Of a DNA stretch of 5,365 nucleotides, positions 1 through 5,357 are shown piece after piece. Numbering within the stretch: the first letter of the stretch is position 1; each line of letters begins with the position of its first letter. Made by a program: the position numbers and the translations under genes. The stretch spans positions 1 to 5,365 of the forward strand of contig JAJYKO010000472.1 in NCBI GenBank assembly GCA_021788565.1. The letters are read 5' to 3'. This DNA is from Chloroflexota bacterium (lineage in GTDB: Bacteria; Chloroflexota; UBA6077). The notes under the pieces are model-generated. The model ran no database searches, was not told where the DNA came from, and saw only the letters and a program-made list of their open reading frames with translations.

Positions 1-7
1 CGCGACG

Positions 8-553
8 ATGGGCCTCCTCACTCTAGTTGGAATCGCCTTCGGCCTCGCAATGGATGCGTTTTCAGTGGCCGTGGCAACCGGGATATCTCTCGGCAAGGTC
101 TCTCCAAGACAGGCGTTCCGCCTCTCGTTCCATTTCGGTCTGTTCCAGTTCGGCATGCCCATCATCGGATGGGTCCTCGGCTCGCTGGTCGCCGCTCAGG
201 TCGAGACCTACGGCTCTTGGATCGCGTTTGTACTCCTGGTTGGGGTAGGACTGAAGATGATCTGGGAGGCATTGCACCACCACGACGATGATGTCCGCGG
301 GGATCCCACGCGCGGAGTTTCGCTGATAATGCTCTCCGTCGCCACCAGTCTGGACGCGCTGGCCATCGGACTGGGAATGGCGCTGGTGGGGGTGCCCGTG
401 CTGTATCCAGCCGTCGTCATTGGCGCCGTGGCGGGTAACCTCACGCTGTTGGGCCTGCAGATCGGCAAGCGCGCCGGCCACCTGCTGGGAACCCGCATGG
501 AAGTCGTAGGAGGGTTAGTGCTGGTGGCGATGGCCCTGAAGGTCGTGATGTAG
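8..553 (+). CDS. mntP: MntP-family manganese efflux pump
   Basis: This encodes a 181-residue inner-membrane protein that by family exports Mn2+ and protects the cell from manganese excess. The sequence shows six hydrophobic segments arranged as two related halves. Each half carries the family's intramembrane acidic signature: Asp16 in FGLAMDAFSVA and Asp116 in ATSLDALAIG, which correspond to the conserved aspartates of the E. coli protein. Length (about 188 in E. coli) and the N-terminus match a full-length protein, so ATG at 8 is the natural start. Only seven bases lie upstream, so no ribosome binding site, promoter or yybP-ykoY riboswitch can be judged. The loop between segments 3 and 4 holds an unusual HHHDDD cluster (residues 90-95). 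The next gene has its own promoter, so mntP is probably transcribed separately. Family assignment is firm; metal specificity is inferred from the family. Confidence 0.93.
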   Translation: MGLLTLVGIAFGLAMDAFSVAVATGISLGKVSPRQAFRLSFHFGLFQFGMPIIGWVLGSLVAAQVETYGSWIAFVLLVGVGLKMIWEALHHHDDDVRGDPTRGVSLIMLSVATSLDALAIGLGMALVGVPVLYPAVVIGAVAGNLTLLGLQIGKRAGHLLGTRMEVVGGLVLVAMALKVVM

Positions 554-567
554 GATTGCGCCGCAAA

Positions 568-596
568 TTGACAAGTGGCACTGGAGGGGATATCCT
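568..596 (+). promoter_or_regulatory. Sigma-70-type promoter for tatA (and perhaps mobA-mobB)
   Basis: A perfect -35 box TTGACA (568-573) is separated by exactly 17 bases from TATCCT (591-596), a 4 of 6 match to the -10 consensus. Transcription would start near 603, giving a leader of about 58 bases before tatA. The site lies just after the mntP stop, which makes tatA transcription independent of mntP. It is predicted from consensus only. Confidence 0.65.
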
Positions 597-648
597 TCGA
601 ATACGGTGAAAGAAGTGGGCAGTGCAATTGCTCTCCGCCTAAGCCTCA

Positions 649-654
649 GGGAGG
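649..654 (+). promoter_or_regulatory. Ribosome binding site of tatA
   Basis: GGGAGG lies six bases before the ATG at 661. It supports translation of this short frame, which could easily be missed because of its size. A weak 4-bp CCTC/GAGG pairing (644-647 with 651-654) could partly cover it, but is too short to call a regulator. Confidence 0.75.
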
Positions 655-660
655 TGCGCA

Positions 661-840
661 ATGCCGGTAGGACCCACTGAGCTGATTATCGTTCTGGTAA
701 TCATCGTCATCGTGTTCGGCGTTGGGAGACTGCCCGAGGTCGGAGGGGCTTTGGGGAAAGGCATAAAGGAGTTCCGCAAGGCCACCACCGAAGAGGAACC
801 GCCCAAGGCGAACCACGAGAACAGGGATCAGACCTCCTGA
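661..840 (+). CDS. tatA: Sec-independent protein translocase subunit TatA
   Basis: This is a 59-residue TatA/Hcf106 protein, the pore-forming or membrane-weakening part of the twin-arginine system, which exports folded proteins. The start reads [20 protein letters not shown]: a short periplasmic N-terminus with the typical GPTEL (acidic Glu7), one membrane helix (about residues 8-19), the Phe-Gly hinge (19-20), then [18 protein letters not shown], an amphipathic basic helix. The tail (41-59) is charged and short. Size and the GPxEL start fit TatA/E better than TatB, which is usually longer. The gene has its own promoter and a good ribosome binding site, and is followed by a hairpin and the molybdenum cofactor genes mobA and mobB. 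No tatC is in the window. TatA beside mob genes fits a cell that exports molybdoenzymes by Tat, which is inference from context. Confidence 0.93.
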   Translation: MPVGPTELIIVLVIIVIVFGVGRLPEVGGALGKGIKEFRKATTEEEPPKANHENRDQTS

Positions 841-866
841 TCGAAACCGTTTTGGGGATGCTTCCT

Positions 867-902
867 GGCTGGATTGACCCATGTCGATCCAGCCTGTTGT
901 TT
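867..902 (+). terminator. Terminator-like hairpin between tatA and mobA (possible attenuator)
   Basis: Positions 867-878 pair with 883-894: a 12-bp stem with a single G-U pair and a CCAT loop. It is followed by TGTTGTTT (895-902), a T-rich tail, which is the layout of an intrinsic terminator. The tail ends one base before the mobA ribosome binding site, leaving no room for a separate mobA promoter after it. It may therefore be a leaky terminator or attenuator that lowers mobA-mobB expression relative to tatA, or a plain terminator if mobA has a promoter I cannot see. Confidence 0.65.
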
Positions 903-910
903 AGAGGAAC

Positions 911-1519
911 ATGAACGAGTTGGTTAGCGCCGTCGTCCTTGCGGGGGGCCGAGCGACCAGGCTCGGAGGCGCCAACAAGGCCCTCCTGGAGGTAGGAGGC
1001 AAGCGGATCATTGACAGAGTACTCAGCGCGTTGAGGCCCCTGACCGATCAGATCGTTCTGGTGGGCCATCTGGCGGAAGGGCTCGTCTTTCCGGACGTGC
1101 AGGTAGTGCCGGACGACCACCCAGGGGCGGGCAGCATGCCGGCTCTGTTCACCGGACTCCAGGCATCTCGCCACGAGGTGGCGCTGGTGGTGGGCTGCGA
1201 CATGCCCTTTCTTTCAACTCCGCTGCTTCGGCACATCGTGGAAATGTCGCAGGGGTTCGACGTCGCTGTACCCCGCATCGGCCCCCACCTCGAAGCCCTC
1301 CACGCGGCTTACCATCGTAGCTGTCTGCCAGCAATCGAGGACTACCTTCGGCGCCAGGATCTCAAGATCATAGATTTCTACCCGTCCGTCAGGACTCGGG
1401 AGGTGTCGGAGATCGAACTGCGCGCCTTCGACCCATATCTTCGCTCGTTTTTCAACATCAACACCGCCGAAGATCTGGAGACGGCTCGCGCTCTGGTTCA
1501 AGGCGCCTTTGAGACTTAG
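911..1519 (+). CDS. mobA: Molybdenum cofactor guanylyltransferase MobA
   Basis: This is a 202-residue cytosolic nucleotidyltransferase that joins GMP from GTP to molybdopterin cofactor, giving the guanine dinucleotide form (MGD) used by DMSO-reductase-family enzymes. The Rossmann-like N-terminus carries the signature LAGGRATRLGGANKALL (residues 10-26), where Gly12, Gly13, Arg17 and Lys23 contact nucleotide. GAGSMPALFTGL (72-83) is the GPLAG-like segment, and GCDMPF (95-100) holds the Mg-binding Asp97. HLEALHAAY (126-134) and FFNINTAEDL (180-189) are further family motifs. Length is close to the usual 190-200. ATG at 911 gives the typical MNxxxxxVVLAGG start; its GAGG (904-907) is only three bases away, so TTG at 920 is a weaker alternative. 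mobB follows after 24 bases, so the two are co-transcribed. MobA could be confused with MocA-type cytidylyltransferases, but adjacency to mobB favours MobA. Confidence 0.93.
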   Translation: MNELVSAVVLAGGRATRLGGANKALLEVGGKRIIDRVLSALRPLTDQIVLVGHLAEGLVFPDVQVVPDDHPGAGSMPALFTGLQASRHEVALVVGCDMPFLSTPLLRHIVEMSQGFDVAVPRIGPHLEALHAAYHRSCLPAIEDYLRRQDLKIIDFYPSVRTREVSEIELRAFDPYLRSFFNINTAEDLETARALVQGAFET

Positions 1520-1530
1520 GACTGGTGGTC

Positions 1531-1537
1531 AAGGAGG
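1531..1537 (+). promoter_or_regulatory. Ribosome binding site of mobB
   Basis: AAGGAGG is a near-perfect Shine-Dalgarno sequence six bases before the ATG at 1544. It is stronger than the one before mobA, and fixes the mobB start. Confidence 0.8.
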
Positions 1538-1543
1538 ATAAGC

Positions 1544-2047
1544 ATGCCGCCGATTGTTTCGGTCGTTGGTCGCTCCGACTCCGGCAAAACCACATTTCTG
1601 GAGAAGCTCATACCTGCTCTGAAGGCGCGGGGCCTACGCGTGGCCGTAGTCAAACACGACAGCCACGGCTTTGAGATGGATCGCCCCGGTAAGGATACCT
1701 GGCGACTCCGTCAGGCAGGCGCCGATGCCGTGATGATATCCGCTCCGCACCAACTGGCTCTTATCCGCTCCGGGCTGGACCGAGAGGCGACGCTGGACGA
1801 ACTCGCGGGCCTGATTTCCGAGCAGGTAGACCTGGTGCTGACCGAGGGTTACAAGTCCGGCGACAAGCCGAAGATCGAGGTATCCCGTGCCGTGATCGCG
1901 AGCGGCGAGTTGCTTTGCACGAAAGATGAGTTGCTGGCCGTGGTGGCCGACGGCCCGCGAGCGATCGACGTACCTCAGTTCGACCTGGAGGACGCGAAGG
2001 GCGTCGCCGACCTCCTCGTCTCGTACATTCGAAGCGTCGACGGCTAA
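1544..2047 (+). CDS. mobB: Molybdopterin-guanine dinucleotide biosynthesis adaptor MobB
   Basis: This encodes a 167-residue P-loop GTP-binding protein that assists MobA in making MGD cofactor. It is not strictly essential in E. coli and is thought to deliver or channel nucleotide or cofactor. The Walker A loop is GRSDSGKTT (residues 9-17; Lys15 and Thr16 bind phosphate and Mg). VVKHDSHGFEMDRPGKDTWR follows at about residues 35-54, matching the family KHxHHxFxxDxPGKDSYR region, then RLRQAGADAV. LVLTEGYK is the Walker B-like strand and loop typical of MobB. Length equals the family norm (about 165-175), with no fused domain. It sits 24 bases after mobA. Its stop codon overlaps the first bases of a palindromic repeat, so that repeat could act as the 3' end of the mob transcript. 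Confidence 0.93.
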   Translation: MPPIVSVVGRSDSGKTTFLEKLIPALKARGLRVAVVKHDSHGFEMDRPGKDTWRLRQAGADAVMISAPHQLALIRSGLDREATLDELAGLISEQVDLVLTEGYKSGDKPKIEVSRAVIASGELLCTKDELLAVVADGPRAIDVPQFDLEDAKGVADLLVSYIRSVDG

Positions 2048-2113
2048 CCACGGAGACACGGAGAGCACAGAGACCATTTAGAGAATGTCCGTGCCCTCCG
2101 TGCCTCCGTGGTT
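2046..2113 (+). repeat. CACGGAG palindromic repeat (REP/MITE-like)
   Basis: Arms 2046-2073 and 2086-2113 are 28 bases each and match at 24 positions as an inverted repeat around a 12-base loop (2074-2085). Each arm is built from about three imperfect CACGGAG units with a period of 8-9. Three of the four mismatches are A opposite C on the + strand. On the - strand these become G-U pairs, so an RNA read from that strand would fold almost perfectly. The left arm begins inside the mobB stop codon, and the right arm contains an ATG in frame with the next gene. From memory, similar CACGGAGACACGGAG palindromes occur in many copies in various environmental bacterial genomes; only one copy is present here. 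Confidence 0.8.
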
Positions 2114-2141
2114 CCTACCTTGCGAAAGGGCTGGGATCCGG

Positions 2142-2672
2142 ATGTTGCTCTATCTGCGCGTGGCATTGTTGGCACCGGGCGTCATGCTCCACGAGTTTTC
2201 TCACCACATTTTCTGCCTTCTGACCGGTGTCAGGGTGCATAAGGTGGTGTACTTTCGGTTCGGCAACCCGGCGGGATTCGTCGTTCACGAGGAGCCGGAG
2301 TTCTACCGGCAGATCTTCGCAATCGTGGCCGGCCCGTTCCTGCTCAACTCCACGGTCGCCATAGTGCTGTTGAACCTCTCACTCCGTGAGGCGGTTCGCG
2401 CCAGCGACGCGCTCCAGTTTGGACTGGTCGCCGCGATGATATGGCTCGGGGTTTCGGCAGCACTCCAGGCGCTCCCGAGCCGAGCTGACGCTTCCAACCT
2501 CCTCCGTAGCTCAACGTGGCACTTTCTGCACGGCAACCCCTTTGCAATCCTGGGTTATCCAGCTGCCCTCGCCATCTACGTCGCACAGCTGGCGAAACCC
2601 CTGGGCTCGGAATGGTTCTACGCGCTTCTGATGGCCTACGTAGCCGAACGCGGGTTCATCGGACTCGGCTGA
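2142..2672 (+). CDS. Small membrane-embedded zinc metalloprotease (HExxH, M50-like)
   Basis: I do not recognise a named gene. The 176-residue product (from ATG 2142) has several hydrophobic segments, at about 2-29, 57-79, 92-111, 134-151 and 156-170. HEFSH (17-21) near the N-terminus inside a hydrophobic stretch is a zinc-protease motif. VAGPFLLNS (62-70) resembles the AGPxxN region of site-2-protease relatives. LPSRADASNL (111-120) may provide Asp116 as third zinc ligand. FGNPAGFVVHEEP (40-52) looks conserved and recalls small metalloproteases I associate with archaea and some bacteria. The open frame extends to ATG 2085, but residues from there (MSVPSVPPWF) are translation of the palindrome arm. 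I chose 2142, with weak GGGA at 2133-2136; TTG 2145 is also possible. Substrate is unknown. It lies 94 bases after mobB and before lepB, which has its own promoter. Confidence 0.75.
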   Translation: MLLYLRVALLAPGVMLHEFSHHIFCLLTGVRVHKVVYFRFGNPAGFVVHEEPEFYRQIFAIVAGPFLLNSTVAIVLLNLSLREAVRASDALQFGLVAAMIWLGVSAALQALPSRADASNLLRSSTWHFLHGNPFAILGYPAALAIYVAQLAKPLGSEWFYALLMAYVAERGFIGLG

Positions 2673-2689
2673 TGCCACCCATCGTGGCA
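2673..2689 (+). terminator. Short hairpin right after the metalloprotease stop codon
   Basis: TGCCAC (2673-2678) and GTGGCA (2684-2689) form a perfect 6-bp stem with a CCATC loop, starting on the base after the TGA. The following AGGTATTTC is only mildly T-rich, so it is at best a weak terminator. Its right arm coincides with the proposed -35 box of the lepB promoter. Confidence 0.4.
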
Positions 2690-2713
2690 AGGTATTTCAA
2701 ACTCAGATATAAT
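2684..2713 (+). promoter_or_regulatory. Probable lepB promoter
   Basis: A perfect -10 box TATAAT is at 2708-2713. Upstream, GTGGCA (2684-2689, 4 of 6 to TTGACA) gives an 18-base spacer. The stretch 2691-2716 is AT-rich in an otherwise GC-rich sequence. Transcription would start near 2720, leaving about 25 bases of leader before lepB. The -10 is convincing and the -35 is weak. Confidence 0.6.
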
Positions 2714-2744
2714 CTGGAACAAGGAATGCGTAGGGATCGATGTA

Positions 2745-3521
2745 ATGGAACCTTTACCCGGAGATCGGGCTCAATTGCGTGAAGAAGATTACCAGGTCAG
2801 CCAATTCCCTGATACCGACGGCAATAGGCCGCCGAAACAAGCAGACGCCCCCCTAGATAACGAGACCCCGGCAGAGATAGCGCCCGCTGCACCGAGTAAG
2901 CAGTCAACACGTTCAGGGCTCCGGCCGCTTCTGGTGGAAATACTCCAGACGGTTCTTCTCACCCTGATAATCTTCGCTGGAGTCCGCTCGATTGTTCAAA
3001 ACTTCAAGGTGGATGGGGCCAGCATGGAGCCGACTCTCCAGAGCGGAGAGTACCTTCTCATCAATAAGATCGCCTATCTGCGACTCAGCGGTTTCCCACT
3101 GCAAGTGGCGGAGGACATTGGCGTGGCCCCTCGTGGAGTAGACGACTACTATCCGCTCGGGGGACCTCAGCGTGGGGACATCGTCGTGTTCCGATATCCA
3201 GAGGCACCTAGTAGGGACTTCATCAAGCGCATCATAGCGTTGCCCGGAGATACCGTTCAGATCGTGCGAGGGCACGTGTACCTCAACGGCGTTTTGCAGA
3301 ACGAGCCCTACATCGAGGCCGTGCCTTCCTACAGCATGCCTGCCGAGACGGTGCCGCCGGACAGGTACTTCGTGCTGGGAGATAACCGTCCCAACAGCAG
3401 CGACTCCCACATCTGGGGATACGTTCCGCAGTACGACATGATAGGAAAGGCGTGGGTATCCTACTGGCCGCCCAGCGAATGGGGAGTCTTAGCTGGCCGT
3501 GGACTGGCGAAAGGCCAATAA
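2745..3521 (+). CDS. lepB: Signal peptidase I
   Basis: This 258-residue membrane serine protease cuts signal peptides from exported proteins on the outer face of the membrane. Residues 1-58 form a hydrophilic, probably disordered cytosolic tail rich in Ala, Pro, Glu and Asp. One membrane helix follows (about 61-80), then the catalytic box DGASMEPTL with nucleophile Ser93. RGDIVVFRYP (143-152) comes next, then FIKRIIALPGD (159-169) with the general base Lys161. GDNRPNSSDSHIWGYVP (212-228) is the last family box. Single-helix layout is the Gram-positive type, but longer than B. subtilis SipS (184), because of the tail and an insert at about 112-140. AGGGA (2732-2736) eight bases before ATG 2745 supports this start. 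The gene has its own promoter and ends eight bases before a strong hairpin. Tat and Sec substrates share this enzyme, which loosely connects it to tatA. Confidence 0.95.
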   Translation: MEPLPGDRAQLREEDYQVSQFPDTDGNRPPKQADAPLDNETPAEIAPAAPSKQSTRSGLRPLLVEILQTVLLTLIIFAGVRSIVQNFKVDGASMEPTLQSGEYLLINKIAYLRLSGFPLQVAEDIGVAPRGVDDYYPLGGPQRGDIVVFRYPEAPSRDFIKRIIALPGDTVQIVRGHVYLNGVLQNEPYIEAVPSYSMPAETVPPDRYFVLGDNRPNSSDSHIWGYVPQYDMIGKAWVSYWPPSEWGVLAGRGLAKGQ

Positions 3522-3528
3522 GTCAGAC

Positions 3529-3572
3529 AGAATCAAGAAGCCGGGTGGAAATCCGCCCGGCTTCTTGATTCT
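3529..3572. terminator. Bidirectional terminator hairpin between lepB and ilvB
   Basis: Positions 3529-3545 and 3556-3572 are a perfect 17-bp inverted repeat. Inside it 3546-3548 can pair with 3553-3555 (one wobble), leaving an AAAT loop. The GC core GCCGGG/CCCGGC is flanked by AAGAA and TTCTT, so in either direction the core hairpin is followed by a T-rich TTCTTGATTCT. It starts eight bases after the lepB stop and ends six bases before the ilvB stop codon, which is the usual place for a shared terminator of two convergent genes. Confidence 0.85.
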
Positions 3573-3577
3573 ATATC

Positions 3578-5305
3578 CTATCCCTCGAGGATCATGTCCT
3601 GAAGGCTGGTGCCGGGTGCCACCATCGGGAAGACGTTCTCCTCCGGTTCCACCACGAACTCCACCAGGAACGGACCATCGTGGTCCATCGCCTGCCGCAC
3701 AGCACTGGCCACCTGCGACGGATCGGTGACACGGCACGCAGCCATACCGTGGGCAGCAGCAAGCTGAACGAAATCCGGCCCCGGGATCGGGCTGTGAGAG
3801 TAGTTGGACTCGAAGAAGAACTGCTGCCACTGGCGCACCATGCCGAGGAAGCCGTTGTTCACAAGCGCTATCTTGACCCCGATGTTGTGCTGCACCAGGG
3901 TCGCGAGCTCGGGTGACGACATCTGGAACCCGCCGTCGCCCACCACTGCCCACACCGTTTCATCCGGCTTTGCGACCTTCGCGCCTATGGCTGCCGGCAG
4001 TCCATAGCCCATGGACCCAAGACCGCCGGAGCAGAAGAAGCTGTCCGGCCTGTCGAAGCCGAAGTGCTGAGCTACCCACATCAGATGCTGCCCAACATCG
4101 CTGGCCACCAGCGCCTCACCCCCGGTGGCTTCCCGGATCGCCTTAACCACGTCTCTGACAACCGGCCGCTCGTACTCGTGCCAGCCATTGTTCGTGGGAC
4201 TTTCCTCGCGCCACAGTTGCAGCTGCTGAACCCAGTCGAAGTGCTTGCTTCGATCCACGCGGTCGAGAAGCATCTGAAGCACCACGCGGGCGTCCCCGAC
4301 TATCGGCACATCCACCCGCACGTTTCTGCCCATCTCGTTCAAGTCTATGTCGATGTGTACTATCTTGGCGTTCGGCGCGAAGGATGACGGTTTGACCGCG
4401 ACCCGGTCGTCGAACCGCATGCCGACTGCGACCACCAGATCGGATGCCTCGACTGCCTGGTTGCTCCAGAAGTGCCCGTGCATCCCAACCATGCCGAAGG
4501 CTAGCCGATGGCTCTCTGGGATCGCGCTGATACCGAGCAGAGTGGTCACGACAGGCGTATCCGTCTTCTCCGCAAGCTCTAGGAGTTCCCGGCTGGCGCC
4601 GGACTGAAGAACGCCGTGCCCCACCAGCAGCACCGGTCTCTTGGCCTCGGAAAGCATCTTCGCGGCCTGCTTCACTCCGTGATCGTCCTTCAACGGCGGC
4701 TTCGGGAGCCGATGGACCAGCCCGTTGGAGGGCCGCACGTAAACCGTCTTCCCGTTCTGCACATCCTTCGGGAGATCCACCACCACTGGACCGGGCCGGC
4801 CATCCTGCGCGACGTGCAGTGCTTCGCGGATTACGGCCGCCAGTTCGTCTACGTGCCGCACAAAGTAGCTCCGCTTCGTGATCGGCCGGGCTATGTTGGT
4901 GATGTCGACCTCCTGGAAAGCCATCTTGCCGACCGATGTCGTAGCGACCTGACCAGTGAAGGCGACCATGGGGACGGAGTCCAGGTACGCGTTCGCGATG
5001 CCCGTCACCAGGTTGGTGGCACCCGGACCGGAGGTCGCGAAGCACACGCCAACCTGTCCGCTAGCTCTCGCGTACCCGTCGGCGGCCATGGCCGCGTTCT
5101 CCTCGTGCCTGACCAGTACATGGTGGAGGGAAGGATATGATGATAGCGCGTGGTAAAGGGGCAGCACCGCCCCGCCCGGGTACCCGAAAACGGTGGTCAC
5201 CCCCTCGTCCAACAGGCTCTGACAGACGATCTGCGCTCCCGTAAGCAGCAGGTCCTCTCGCATTGACGTTCCCTGTTTCAACATCTCGACGGTTTCAACG
5301 GCCAT
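3578..5305 (-). CDS. ilvB: Acetolactate synthase, large (catalytic) subunit
   Basis: This 575-residue ThDP-, FAD- and Mg-dependent enzyme condenses pyruvate to acetolactate, or pyruvate with 2-oxobutyrate to acetohydroxybutyrate: the first common step of branched-chain amino acid synthesis. The N-terminal domain has FGYPGGAVLP (40-49), catalytic Glu68 in RHEEN and SGPGATN (92-98). The middle FAD-related domain has FGMVGMHG (270-277) and GMRFDDRV (295-302). The C-terminal domain has the ThDP motif GDGGFQM (456-462) through NN (483-484), then GMVRQWQ (488-494), whose Trp493 is a hallmark of biosynthetic acetolactate synthases. ATG 5305 has AAAGGAA (5312-5318) six bases upstream; GTG 5338 would add 11 residues but is less likely. 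Position 121 is Ala where many homologues have Pro (GQVP), and GKMAFQE replaces GxDAFQE. No ilvN follows, because lepB is convergent. The function call is firm. Confidence 0.96.
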   Translation of the reverse strand: MAVETVEMLKQGTSMREDLLLTGAQIVCQSLLDEGVTTVFGYPGGAVLPLYHALSSYPSLHHVLVRHEENAAMAADGYARASGQVGVCFATSGPGATNLVTGIANAYLDSVPMVAFTGQVATTSVGKMAFQEVDITNIARPITKRSYFVRHVDELAAVIREALHVAQDGRPGPVVVDLPKDVQNGKTVYVRPSNGLVHRLPKPPLKDDHGVKQAAKMLSEAKRPVLLVGHGVLQSGASRELLELAEKTDTPVVTTLLGISAIPESHRLAFGMVGMHGHFWSNQAVEASDLVVAVGMRFDDRVAVKPSSFAPNAKIVHIDIDLNEMGRNVRVDVPIVGDARVVLQMLLDRVDRSKHFDWVQQLQLWREESPTNNGWHEYERPVVRDVVKAIREATGGEALVASDVGQHLMWVAQHFGFDRPDSFFCSGGLGSMGYGLPAAIGAKVAKPDETVWAVVGDGGFQMSSPELATLVQHNIGVKIALVNNGFLGMVRQWQQFFFESNYSHSPIPGPDFVQLAAAHGMAACRVTDPSQVASAVRQAMDHDGPFLVEFVVEPEENVFPMVAPGTSLQDMILEG

Positions 5306-5311
5306 GGTTCG

Positions 5312-5318
5312 TTCCTTT
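5312..5318 (-). promoter_or_regulatory. Ribosome binding site deciding the ilvB start
   Basis: On the - strand AAAGGAA lies six bases before ATG 5305. The upstream GTG at 5338 has a GAGGG only three bases away and adds residues (METNSWGKERT) that look unlike an acetolactate synthase N-terminus. I therefore prefer 5305. Confidence 0.7.
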
Positions 5319-5319
5319 C

Positions 5320-5357
5320 CCCAAGAATTTGTTTCCACCTACCCTCAAGCTCTTGGG
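5320..5357 (-). promoter_or_regulatory. Inverted repeat in the ilvB leader
   Basis: CCCAAGA (5357-5351 on the - strand) can pair with TCTTGGG (5326-5320), a perfect 7-bp stem across a 24-base loop. The downstream arm ends next to the ilvB ribosome binding site. A smaller competing pairing of ACCC and GGGT lies just upstream (5341-5358). The arrangement could be part of a leader control, but the rest of the leader is beyond the window edge and the stem is short. Confidence 0.3.

Noticed and set aside
1..7. Manganese (yybP-ykoY) riboswitch before mntP
   Set aside because: It is commonly found before mntP, but only seven bases upstream are present, so nothing can be claimed.
841..910. Molybdenum cofactor riboswitch before mobA
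   Set aside because: The known Moco RNA is much larger than this 70-base gap. Only one simple hairpin with a T-rich tail is visible.
707..1174. Open frame of 155 codons on the - strand across tatA and mobA
   Set aside because: It runs antisense to two well-supported genes and through the hairpin at 867-894, with no protein-family feature.
2046..2113. CRISPR or tandem repeat reading of the CACGGAG units
   Set aside because: There are no spacers of constant length, and the units are arranged as two inverted arms around a single loop.
4143..5045. A 300-codon open frame on the - strand within ilvB
   Set aside because: It is a shifted frame of the firmly identified acetolactate synthase gene, its product is rich in Arg and Gly with no recognisable domain, and GC-rich genes commonly produce such open frames.
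4616..5140. A 174-codon open frame on the + strand, antisense to ilvB
   Set aside because: It shows no ribosome binding site and no recognisable motif, and it lies wholly opposite conserved ilvB codons.
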